Part shown: in pieces, positions 1-5,822 of the stretch | Numbering within the stretch: position 1 is the stretch's first letter | How the letters are laid out: each line of letters starts with the position of its first letter | The notes under the pieces: model-generated | The model's input: the letters and a program-made list of their open reading frames with translations, nothing else | Databases searched by the model: none | Told to the model about the DNA's origin: nothing | IMG/VR virus record: IMGVR_UViG_3300017745_000004 | Coordinates: 1 to 63,029 of that record | Direction: 5' to 3' (one strand) | DNA: 63,029 bases | Source: a virus | Made by a program: the position numbers and the translations under genes

Positions 1-54
1 CCCGTGCGATCAAGAGTGAGCAAATTCGCTAAAACGTTGCCGACTTTCGGGGGC
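1..54. repeat. terminal direct repeat, left copy
   Basis: These 54 bases are identical to 62976-63029. The length is typical of an assembler overlap on a circular contig, so the physical genome is probably circular or circularly permuted and 62,975 bp long. A short biological terminal repeat cannot be excluded from sequence alone. Confidence 0.9.
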
Positions 55-103
55 GGCGACTGCCCCCGGTGGGAGGGGGTGTGGCGACAGGGACCCACAC
101 CCC
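48..103. other. two adjacent GC-rich hairpins in the divergent intergenic region
   Basis: CGGGGGC (48-54) pairs with GCCCCCG (62-68) across a 7-nt loop. GGGGTGTGG (76-84) pairs with CCACACCCC (95-103) across a 10-nt loop. They lie between the leftward packaging genes and the rightward small-gene operon, with the contig junction beside them. In lambda-like phages the packaging site lies close to the small terminase gene, so this is a place to look for cos/pac. The rest of 104-370 shows no convincing gene. Confidence 0.5.
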
Positions 104-370
104 AGGGGGTGGGTCGGCGCGGCCGAGATCACGGCTTGTTACAAACGCGAGCAAGTCTCTGATATCGCGGTGTTTCTTGCTCATCACGCTCTATTACAGC
201 GCGATAGCGCGGAGCGTGGCACGCGGCTTGCTTTGCATGCGCGCATTGCATGCCTCGTAAGGCGCGACGCTGGCGCGCGTGGCATGTCGGAGCGCGCTAA
301 GCGAGCGCGCAACACGCAAGAAAGCCAACGAATACAGGCATTAGGGGCGAACTAGACGCTTGCTGTATGC

Positions 371-389
371 GTTAGGTGTGCTACCTTAC
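371..389. promoter_or_regulatory. 19-bp operator dyad, early small-gene operon
   Basis: The site is a near-perfect dyad: GTTAGGT, five bases, ACCTTAC. It is one of about 16 genome-wide copies of GTNAGGT-N5-ACCTNAC. A weak -35 (TTGCTG, 360-365) precedes it by one promoter spacing, so the operator would cover the -10 of the promoter for the operon starting at 441. Confidence 0.7.
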
Positions 390-440
390 ACACCTGCCAC
401 CGCACACGCGGGGGCGACACGCTCGAAAGGACAAACGCCA

Positions 441-698
441 ATGACCGAATTGAATTTTCGCCCAATGCCAACGCCACCGCGTCGCAAGGCCTATGACATT
501 CGCTTTCGTTGCACGCTCAATGGGTGCGATTGGATCGCCCGCCTTTGGCTACGCGACCCTAGCGAAGCTTTCGACGCAATGTATCGTCGCCTCGCCTTTT
601 CTTCGGTGCGCGGAAATGATCGCCCGCGCTACAGCCGAGACTTCTACCGCGTCGTTTCGTGCAATGTTTCCGCCGACCAATCCCGTCCGGTAGCGTGA
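441..698 (+). CDS. small hypothetical protein, 85 aa
   Basis: The product is not recognised. The start is set by a leader CGAAAGGACAAACGCCA directly before ATG; an AAAGGA-type Shine-Dalgarno inside a nearly identical leader precedes several other genes of this phage. The protein is basic and rich in Arg and aromatic residues, has two central Cys, and has no signal peptide or membrane segment. It is the first gene of the ribozyme-punctuated operon, where early host-takeover or anti-defence proteins would be expected. That role is inference only. Confidence 0.7.
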   Translation: MTELNFRPMPTPPRRKAYDIRFRCTLNGCDWIARLWLRDPSEAFDAMYRRLAFSSVRGNDRPRYSRDFYRVVSCNVSADQSRPVA

Positions 699-703
699 AC
701 ACC

Positions 704-802
704 ATGAACGCAATCAATTTCAGCACAAAACGAGTCGGCGGCTTGCGGTTTATCCGCATTGGCCGGTTTTGCTTTTCGTTCTGCATCGCGAGGGCACGCT
801 AA
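704..802 (+). CDS. very small hypothetical protein, 32 aa
   Basis: This short frame fills the gap between its neighbours. It begins 5 nt after the preceding stop, and its TAA shares bases with the next ATG (TAATG), the usual sign of translational coupling. The peptide is basic with a Phe/Cys-rich centre, which might be a short membrane-associated helix. There is no known family, and reality rests on spacing alone. Confidence 0.45.
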   Translation: MNAINFSTKRVGGLRFIRIGRFCFSFCIARAR

Positions 803-978
803 TGGTCCGCGCATACCTTGCAGCACTGCGCGACGCGGTTTGCGTCGCAGTTTCAATCGGTATCGTTATCGCCTTTGCCGCTATCGGTTGTGAAATGAAC
901 CGACGCGACTCCTACACTTCGCACAACGTGAAAGGCTTTCGCACGCCTAGCGTGTCGTATGTGTCACCTGACAAATAG
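802..978 (+). CDS. small single-pass membrane protein, 58 aa
   Basis: The start is the ATG of a TAATG overlap with the previous frame. Residues 10-30 form one hydrophobic segment (Ala/Val/Ile-rich), followed by a polar, positively charged C-terminus, so an inner-membrane protein is likely. The TAG stop is at 976-978, and its final G is also the first base of hammerhead ribozyme 1. Function is unknown. Confidence 0.6.
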   Translation: MVRAYLAALRDAVCVAVSIGIVIAFAAIGCEMNRRDSYTSHNVKGFRTPSVSYVSPDK

Positions 979-1030
979 GACGAAACCGCGCCTAGCGCGG
1001 TCTGGCCGTCACGCGGCCACTGATGAGTCC
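978..1030 (+). ncRNA. type II hammerhead self-cleaving ribozyme, copy 1
   Basis: All core elements are present. CTGATGA lies at 1020-1026. Stem II is GGAC (978-981) with GTCC (1027-1030), followed by GAAA at 982-985. Stem III is 985-990 with 996-1001 around a CCTAG loop. The cleavage triplet GTC is 1000-1002. Stem I is 1003-1008 with 1014-1019. Stems I and III are looped and stem II is open, which defines type II. Predicted cleavage lies between C1002 and T1003, inside the transcript joining the genes at 802 and 1052. The downstream mRNA would start with the stem I hairpin, and the upstream mRNA would end with the stem III hairpin. Confidence 0.96.
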
Positions 1031-1051
1031 AAGTCGAAAGGAAACAACGCC

Positions 1052-1462
1052 ATGACTACGCTTTTCCGCACTGAATCGCATGATCCAAAGACCAACGCGC
1101 AACGCAACCTTTGCGGTCGCACACATTACGTGGATGACGATAATTTGCGATTCCACAAGTCGCGCGTCATCTCCGCGCGAGTCGTCGACAACGGTTTGCT
1201 TTTCGCAATCGTCACAAGCGATGCACTCGACTTTGAGAATCGCAAGCGAGGCTTTCGCTACGTCATATTTGACGTGTTCGGAACTGTGGTTTCGCGTTGC
1301 GATCTAGAACACGCGCGCCGCACATCAGAGCAAGCCACTAAAGATATGTGGGATTGCTTGAACACGCTTGATGCTAAGGCGATCACTCGCGCGGCAATCG
1401 AGCGCGCAGAACGTAACCACGCAAACGAAATGGCCGACCTTCGCGCCAAGTTGGAAGGTTGA
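1052..1462 (+). CDS. hypothetical phage protein, 136 aa
   Basis: This is the first gene downstream of ribozyme 1, with an AAAGGA Shine-Dalgarno in the leader repeated across this operon. The product is soluble. The N-terminal half looks like a mixed alpha/beta domain with short strands around residues 40-85. The C-terminus (about 90-136) is a charged, Ala/Glu/Arg-rich helix with coiled-coil character. It is followed four bases later by the next gene. No family is recognised. Confidence 0.75.
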   Translation: MTTLFRTESHDPKTNAQRNLCGRTHYVDDDNLRFHKSRVISARVVDNGLLFAIVTSDALDFENRKRGFRYVIFDVFGTVVSRCDLEHARRTSEQATKDMWDCLNTLDAKAITRAAIERAERNHANEMADLRAKLEG

Positions 1463-1466
1463 GCCA

Positions 1467-1904
1467 ATGCCTGAATTTGTCTTGAACGATACCCCCGCGC
1501 CGCGTGCTTACGACAAGCTTTCAACGTTCGCGAAGGCATACGTAGAAGCCGTGTTTTTCACCAATGGCGACACGGGCGACGACAACGAGTCGCGGTTGAA
1601 TGATTTGGGAGTCGAGAGACTCACGCGCGAAGCAATCCGCGACATTGCGAGCGATTGCGACTCGTTTCTCGGTTTCATCATGCCGGATGGCTGTTTCGTC
1701 CGGCAATGGCTCGACCGCTTGGCCGAGTCGCATGGCTACTCCGAAGAGCAGGCGGGCCATGACTTTTGGTTTTCGCGTCAAGGCCACGGCGTTGGCTATT
1801 GGGACCGTGGTTTAGGCGACGCGGGCGACGCGCTCCACAAGGCCGCTAAGACGTTCAGCGAAGCTTACTGCGAAGTCTATCGCGGTTGGATTTACCACCG
1901 CTAA
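1467..1904 (+). CDS. conserved phage protein of unknown function, 145 aa
   Basis: The C-terminal half carries a block around GHDFWFSRQGHGVGYWDRG, a pattern I recognise from uncharacterised proteins in early regions of many tailed phages. The core of that family reads DFW-x-R-x-GHG-x(2)-WDRG. The N-terminal half is acidic (FTNGDTGDD). There is no signal peptide. It sits four bases after the previous stop, in the same ribozyme-bounded mRNA segment (1003-2211). Family membership is from memory, and no function is known to me. Confidence 0.8.
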   Translation: MPEFVLNDTPAPRAYDKLSTFAKAYVEAVFFTNGDTGDDNESRLNDLGVERLTREAIRDIASDCDSFLGFIMPDGCFVRQWLDRLAESHGYSEEQAGHDFWFSRQGHGVGYWDRGLGDAGDALHKAAKTFSEAYCEVYRGWIYHR

Positions 1905-1926
1905 CCCTAGAAAGGAAAACACGCCA

Positions 1927-2187
1927 ATGCCTGCACTCAATTGGAATCACAGCAATGTGCGCGAGGTCGCAGACCTCTTGACTCGTCTCAATCCTAGCTT
2001 CGCTTTCACTGTTGATAGAGGCGTGGAGGTAATCAAGCGTCACGTTGAAAGTAACATGACTGCTCCGGGCTATCTCTCAATCTACGGATACTGCGCAACG
2101 GTTTGGGCTGATGACGATTACAGCCTCCACGTCAAAGTGACGGTTGAACCGTACACCATAGCGAAATTCTTGGAATCGCAACGCTAG
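1927..2187 (+). CDS. small hypothetical protein, 86 aa
   Basis: The start follows AGAAAGGAAAACACGCCA, a close variant of the operon's shared leader. The product is a small soluble protein with an N-terminal helix and probable beta strands in the C-terminal half. It is the last gene before ribozyme 2, and its TAG stop (2185-2187) donates its G as the ribozyme's first base. No family is recognised. Confidence 0.7.
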   Translation: MPALNWNHSNVREVADLLTRLNPSFAFTVDRGVEVIKRHVESNMTAPGYLSIYGYCATVWADDDYSLHVKVTVEPYTIAKFLESQR

Positions 2188-2239
2188 GACGAAACCGCGC
2201 CTAGCGCGGTCTGGCCGTTACGCGGCCACTGATGAGTCC
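2187..2239 (+). ncRNA. type II hammerhead self-cleaving ribozyme, copy 2
   Basis: This copy is nearly identical to copy 1. Stem II is GGAC (2187-2190) with GTCC (2236-2239), GAAA is at 2191-2194, stem III is closed by CCTAG, and the GTC cleavage triplet is 2209-2211. Stem I is 2212-2217 with 2223-2228, and CTGATGA is at 2229-2235. The only change is one base in the stem I loop (TTACG instead of TCACG). Predicted cleavage is between C2211 and T2212. It overlaps the TAG of the preceding gene by one base and lies 20 nt upstream of the next ATG. Confidence 0.96.
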
Positions 2240-2259
2240 AACGAAAGGTACTAACGCCA

Positions 2260-2652
2260 ATGCTAACGCCAGAACAAGCCGCCGACATCCGCGCCAGGGA
2301 TGAGGCTTTGCACGCGTGGATGAAAGCACGCAAAACGAATAGCTATCATCCCTCCGAACTGCCGCCCCATATCAACCCGCCGACCAATGACGAGCGCGGC
2401 CAGGTCGAGCTATTCGAGTTTATGCGGGACATACCGGAACGGTATTTCCTCTATATCAACGCAAAGACCAATACCGCCACAACGTGGAACGGGGAAAGGC
2501 TTGGCTCCGCGTCGTTTGGTCGAGAGTACCGCGACAACTTTGGCGGAAAGCGTGTCCCGGTAACCGTTCGCGCGATCAACGGCGCAACCTATCACGGCAC
2601 ATACTTTAAGAGCGCGGGCGACTATGCGCGCGTCAAGAAAGCGAAGGGTTGA
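2260..2652 (+). CDS. hypothetical protein, 130 aa
   Basis: It is the first gene after ribozyme 2, with an AAAGG Shine-Dalgarno in the common leader. The N-terminus is a helix (EQAADIRARDEALHAW). The remainder is polar with several Tyr/Asn/Gly-rich turns, suggesting a small beta-rich domain. No catalytic motif or membrane segment is seen. The sequence between its stop and the next ATG (gagcca) repeats that at 1463-1466, which suggests gene-block duplication followed by divergence. Confidence 0.7.
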   Translation: MLTPEQAADIRARDEALHAWMKARKTNSYHPSELPPHINPPTNDERGQVELFEFMRDIPERYFLYINAKTNTATTWNGERLGSASFGREYRDNFGGKRVPVTVRAINGATYHGTYFKSAGDYARVKKAKG

Positions 2653-2656
2653 GCCA

Positions 2657-2899
2657 ATGGCAACCTTCGACACTGTCACGGGGACCGCGCCTAGCTATTG
2701 GGCGTCGTATTTCATCAATGGCGACGCTTCCGGAATGGAAGATTCCGAAATTGCACAAGCGGACAAGTTCGCCGCGTGGTTAGGCGGTTCAATCGTTAGC
2801 TGCGACGACGCGGGATTCATGCGCTGGCATGACGCGGCGCAGTTCGGCGTTCTCGCGAGCGATTGCCGAACCTATACCGCGCTAATCGAGAGGGATTGA
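2657..2899 (+). CDS. small conserved phage-type protein, 80 aa
   Basis: The central motif YWASYFINGDASGM (about residues 13-26) resembles small acidic proteins found in many phage and plasmid early regions. In those the Y-W-A-x-Y-x-I/V-N-G-D pattern recurs, but no function is assigned that I know. The protein is acidic, Trp-rich and soluble. It starts five bases after the preceding stop and ends three bases before the next ATG, so it is translated as part of one block. Confidence 0.7.
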   Translation: MATFDTVTGTAPSYWASYFINGDASGMEDSEIAQADKFAAWLGGSIVSCDDAGFMRWHDAAQFGVLASDCRTYTALIERD

Positions 2900-2902
2900 C
2901 CA

Positions 2903-3175
2903 ATGCAAAAGTATCGCGCCGACAAATCGGAACATATGCCCGATGGATCAACCGCGTGGTTTGCGGTGTGGATGGGTGGCCCCACATTGGCGAAGGTCGA
3001 GAACTGCCGACTCGATAACATGGCGGGCGACATGCGCCGCACTGTTTACGTCACGGGGGAGCCCGACACGTATTTTTCCATTCCGGCTGTCTGTAGCGTC
3101 GCGGGTTGTCGCGTTAGAGGCTATCTCACGGGCGACGACAACGGGAATTACGTTTTCCGCCATTGCTACTACTAG
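2903..3175 (+). CDS. hypothetical protein, 90 aa
   Basis: The product is a compact soluble protein with four Cys (residues 35, 64, 69 and 88) and many aromatic residues, possibly a small metal-binding or disulphide-containing beta protein. Its TAG stop (3173-3175) shares its G with ribozyme 3, exactly as the genes before ribozymes 1 and 2 do. No family is recognised. Confidence 0.65.
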   Translation: MQKYRADKSEHMPDGSTAWFAVWMGGPTLAKVENCRLDNMAGDMRRTVYVTGEPDTYFSIPAVCSVAGCRVRGYLTGDDNGNYVFRHCYY

Positions 3176-3232
3176 GACGAAACCGCGCGCCAGGTAGCGC
3201 GGTCTGGCCGTTACGCGGCCACTGATGAGTCC
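3175..3232 (+). ncRNA. type II hammerhead self-cleaving ribozyme, copy 3
   Basis: It has the same core as copies 1 and 2: GGAC (3175-3178) with GTCC (3229-3232), GAAA at 3179-3182, GTC at 3202-3204 and CTGATGA at 3222-3228. Stem III differs. It is 7 bp long (3182-3188 with 3197-3203), with an 8-nt GCCAGGTA loop in place of the short CCTAG loop. The fold is kept while loop sequence and length change, which is evidence for selection on structure. Predicted cleavage is between C3204 and T3205. Confidence 0.96.
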
Positions 3233-3253
3233 AAGTCGAAAGGTACTAACGCC

Positions 3254-3436
3254 ATGAATCCCACTGTTTACATTGATGGCCGATTGGCCGACCATATCGG
3301 CGCAATCGGTTTGCGCGAGATTGCCAATCGTGTTTCAACGCTCGCGCTACAGCCGGTTGACGTTATGACGCATGGCGAGTCGCGATATCACTCTGACAAG
3401 CGCATTACTGGCGCGGTAGAAGCGAAGAAGGCCTAA
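3254..3436 (+). CDS. small hypothetical protein, 60 aa
   Basis: The start follows the common leader (AAAGGTACTAACGCC-ATG) downstream of ribozyme 3. It is a short basic protein with a helical centre. There is no membrane segment and no recognised family. With the following micro-ORF it makes up the last, shortest mRNA that ribozyme cleavage would release. Confidence 0.6.
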   Translation: MNPTVYIDGRLADHIGAIGLREIANRVSTLALQPVDVMTHGESRYHSDKRITGAVEAKKA

Positions 3437-3440
3437 CGAG

Positions 3441-3536
3441 ATGACAAACCGCGATTTTGCTATGACGTGCTTTGCCCTCGCTTGCTTGCCATGCGCCGAT
3501 AACGGCGCGGGCGATTCGTGCGACGAACCGCCATAG
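3441..3536 (+). CDS. Cys-rich micro-ORF, 31 aa
   Basis: It begins four bases after the preceding stop, the same spacing used by other genes of this operon, and ends just before the terminator at 3542. The peptide has four Cys (residues 10, 15, 18 and 27) and an acidic C-terminus. Support comes only from position and spacing. Confidence 0.35.
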   Translation: MTNRDFAMTCFALACLPCADNGAGDSCDEPP

Positions 3537-3541
3537 CTTTG

Positions 3542-3613
3542 CCCTAGCGTTGCGACGCTAGGGTTTAAGCCGAAAACGCCGCTAGGGAGTTGATCCTTAG
3601 CGGCGTTTTTTTT
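3542..3613 (+). terminator. tandem hairpins ending the small-gene operon
   Basis: CCCTAGCG (3542-3549) pairs with CGCTAGGG (3556-3563). A second stem, AACGCCGCTA with TAGCGGCGTT (about 3575-3607), is followed by eight T residues. The second hairpin is a textbook intrinsic terminator. The AAAA run on its left flank means it could also act on leftward transcripts. Confidence 0.9.
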
Positions 3614-3920
3614 CGTCCAATTCCGCGCCGCTCATTCGCTCAACCCGCCCCAATGGTACGAAATACCGGGCGACGGATTGAGCGCATGGGCGCGCGCCTA
3701 ATGCGATCCTAGAGGCATGTTGCACTTTTATCGAAATGCCACACCGCGTTTTCGGCCGAGTGGCCGCGCATACCTCGGCGATTGTGGCTTTTGAGCACTG
3801 ACGAGATCGCACTGTCATCAATCCGCCCAACTGCGATTTTGGCGATCTCCAAAACCAACATGCTCTCGAAAAAAAATTTTTCCGCGCGTGCGTGCGCGTG
3901 CTCGCGCGAGCGGACGGGTT

Positions 3921-3989
3921 GCGACCCGCGACGGGGTATTCGACACGTCGCTCCCGCCAGCGCCGTATCTACTCATCGTCGCGGGTCGC
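3921..3989. repeat. 69-bp element closed by a 13-bp perfect inverted repeat
   Basis: GCGACCCGCGACG (3921-3933) is the exact reverse complement of 3977-3989. The 43 bases between can form smaller hairpins (CGCT/AGCG around CCCGCC). There is no T-run, so it is not a terminator. It could be a structured RNA on either strand, or a protein-binding DNA site related to the adjacent ParA-like gene. Confidence 0.6.
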
Positions 3990-4200
3990 ACAGAGCCAGG
4001 AGAGCATGACCCCCGTCTGCTCGTATCCTGGCGAGCCAATCGCTTGGCTCCACGCGCCTCAACGCGTGCTGTTTGGGTGAGCGGCATGGATCGTGAAGCG
4101 CATCGTTCATAACGGTGATGCACAGCTCGTTTGGGGTATGAGCTGATGATCCCTGTGAGCGCAGTTCTCTCGCCCTTGATCCATGCCACTCAGCTCGTTT

Positions 4201-4261
4201 CGCAGAACGTGAATTTTTGGTTTTTCGTTCTGCGAATTTTCGTTTTCTCGTTCTGAGAAAA
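4201..4261. repeat. AT-rich hairpin cluster with CGTTCTG repeats
   Basis: CGCAGAACG (4201-4209) and CGTTCTGCG (4226-4234) form one hairpin, and TTTTCTC (4243-4249) with GAGAAAA (4255-4261) forms another. CGTTCTG and its near-copy CGTTCAG recur on one strand. The low GC in a GC-rich genome suggests a melting or binding site. Confidence 0.5.
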
Positions 4262-4483
4262 GTCGTTCAGAGGGGGTATCGAATTGCACGGGGATGGCGA
4301 GGCCGCACCGACCTTCATATGGCGGGTGCCCTCACCTTGCCTGCTATTCCCCGAATAGCGCCCATCCGCGACACGGCGCTGACCTAGCGCATAGTGGATG
4401 GCCCTGAACACACGTGACGCACGCGGCCGTGGTCTACGGCAACGCCTTTATGGTCAGAGGCATGAGGGGCTCTTGTCTGTGTA

Positions 4484-5131
4484 TCAGGCCAGGTTGTTGA
4501 GCTGCGCAGCGTCGAACTGCGCGAACACGTCCTTCAACCAGCTTCGCGTGTAGCCGCGCAGCACGAAGGACGCCTGGCTTCCGATGAAGTCGTGGAACGG
4601 TTGCGCGACCGCGTCGACGGCCTTCGCCGCTTCCCCATCCAGCCGGGGAATGTTGAGCGCGCCAGCCGGTACATCGTACGCGGTGTCGTCGATATGGTTC
4701 GCGAGCACAACGTGCTTCGATCCTGCGAGCGCTGCCATCACGGGCTTGATCTCGTCGAGCGATTGCGTCGCAGGACCGACGACATGCAGCACAGTGATGC
4801 GCAGCTTGTTCTGCTTCGCCGCGTCGAAGAAGCCGACAACGTCGAGCGTCTTCAGCGTGGGCGACAACAGACCGGCGCACACGTCGACGACGGTCACCTG
4901 GGTCGATGCCAGGTCGTCGAACACCTTGACCTGATCGGTCGACTTGGTGATGTCCACGATCTGCGCGCGGCCAGGAAAGAAACGTTGCAGGCCGCCGCTC
5001 GGGGATTGCGTGTCGAACGCGCGGAAGTCGATGCCGTTGGCACCGTAGTAGCCGAGCAGTGCGCGGCTCAGCATGGTCTTGCCGACGCCACCTTTGTCAG
5101 CGCCGACGAATACCAGATGCGGGATGTTCAT
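4484..5131 (-). CDS. ParA/MinD-like P-loop ATPase, 215 aa
   Basis: The N-terminus reads GADKGGVGKTMLSRAL (about residues 10-25), the deviant Walker A of the ParA/MinD/Soj superfamily with its signature Lys. A Walker A' like stretch (TVVDVCAGL) lies near residue 80. ATPases of this family dimerise on ATP and segregate DNA or position complexes. No parB-like gene is adjacent; the neighbours are a gpZ-like tail gene and a small Cys protein. In an integrating phage, plasmid-like partition is not the obvious role. The last gene of its leftward unit, it faces the structured interval at 3614-4483, which could hold a centromere-like site (inference). Confidence 0.85.
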   Translation of the reverse strand: MNIPHLVFVGADKGGVGKTMLSRALLGYYGANGIDFRAFDTQSPSGGLQRFFPGRAQIVDITKSTDQVKVFDDLASTQVTVVDVCAGLLSPTLKTLDVVGFFDAAKQNKLRITVLHVVGPATQSLDEIKPVMAALAGSKHVVLANHIDDTAYDVPAGALNIPRLDGEAAKAVDAVAQPFHDFIGSQASFVLRGYTRSWLKDVFAQFDAAQLNNLA

Positions 5132-5143
5132 GGGGGTCTCCGG

Positions 5144-5821
5144 TTATGTGCCGCTCGCCGCTTTCGCGCGGATCACGGCTTGTTCGAGTTCGTGCATGAG
5201 CACCGGCCCCAACTGCGTCGGGATCGCCGAAGCAATGTGGTACGTGCTCGGGTTGCCGGGCCGGATCATTTCCTTCGGGATGATCGGACCCCACAATGTT
5301 CTGATCTTGCCGCTCTTGTTGTGCTTCCCGATACGCTTGACGATCTCGGTGGCACCGTTCTTGAAGCGGATAACGAACGCACCCTTGAAGCGCTGCGAGC
5401 GATTCCAAGGCTTGGCGCTCGGGTTCTTCTTGCCTGGCGTCAGCGACCGCGCGAAGTCGCTCACCTTCATCGCCTTGTCGCTCGCAACGATGCGATAGAA
5501 CAGGCGATTGGGATGCGCGCGATCTGCGTGAACCGCTTTCATCACGCGTCCGTACTTCGCACCCGTCGTTTGGACGAGGTCGCGACGAACAGCCGTGAGC
5601 AGCTTGTCGCCGAGCTTGTTGATCGCGTTGTAGAGCGCGCGGTGTTTGACCTCGTCGCCGTACACGTTGAACGCCACGGTGAGGCGCTTCATCGCGTCGG
5701 TCAAGTCGACATAGATCACGCCGCCATGTGACTGCGTGTATGCCGACGCGGGCATCGGCCCCTGTGACGCGCGGTATATCTTCGTGGGGCCGGTGTAGTT
5801 CGTTTGCGTACCGGCCATCAT
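5144..5821 (-). CDS. minor tail protein Z-like (lambda gpZ family), 225 aa
   Basis: The middle of the protein (about 55-100) has the alternating basic helix pattern RALYNAINKL...QTTGAKYGRVMKAV. The C-terminal half has GAFVIRFKNG...IVKRIGK. Both match the arrangement of lambda gpZ and the Minor_tail_Z family, which completes or caps the tail end that joins the head. It lies 40 kb from the rest of the tail genes, in an early-direction operon beside a ParA-like ATPase. That is unusual: it may be a cargo gene reusing the fold, or a displaced structural gene. The assignment is by pattern and is moderate. Confidence 0.6.
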   Translation of the reverse strand: MMAGTQTNYTGPTKIYRASQGPMPASAYTQSHGGVIYVDLTDAMKRLTVAFNVYGDEVKHRALYNAINKLGDKLLTAVRRDLVQTTGAKYGRVMKAVHADRAHPNRLFYRIVASDKAMKVSDFARSLTPGKKNPSAKPWNRSQRFKGAFVIRFKNGATEIVKRIGKHNKSGKIRTLWGPIIPKEMIRPGNPSTYHIASAIPTQLGPVLMHELEQAVIRAKAASGT

Positions 5822-5822
5822 C

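Larger units (their letters stand above)
3614..4483. other. 870-bp non-coding interval with inverted repeats
   Basis: No frame here has a plausible start, ribosome site or protein-like composition. What is present is structure. A 13-bp perfect inverted repeat lies at 3921-3933 and 3977-3989. A 9-bp one is at 4201-4209 and 4226-4234. A 7-bp one is at 4243-4249 and 4255-4261. A nested pair is at 4362-4401 (CCATCC/GGATGG around GCGCT/AGCGC). CAGCTCGTTT also occurs twice. Candidate roles are a non-coding RNA or a cis-acting DNA site. Confidence 0.6.

Noticed and set aside
1-54. Biological direct terminal repeat of a T7-like virion
   Set aside because: The length is that of an assembly overlap, and the lambda-type terminase predicts cohesive ends instead.
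69-355. Two overlapping rightward frames near the left end
   Set aside because: No ribosome site, compositional noise from the GC-rich hairpins, and they end before the operator that starts the real operon.
3818-4189. 123-codon leftward frame and overlapping rightward frames in the non-coding interval
   Set aside because: Arg/Ser/Ala-rich translation typical of shadow reading, no Shine-Dalgarno, and the DNA contains long inverted repeats that better explain conservation.
4592-5731. 379-codon rightward frame opposite parA and the gpZ-like gene
   Set aside because: It is the mirror frame of two good leftward genes with recognisable motifs and consists of Arg/Asp/Val/His-rich noise.
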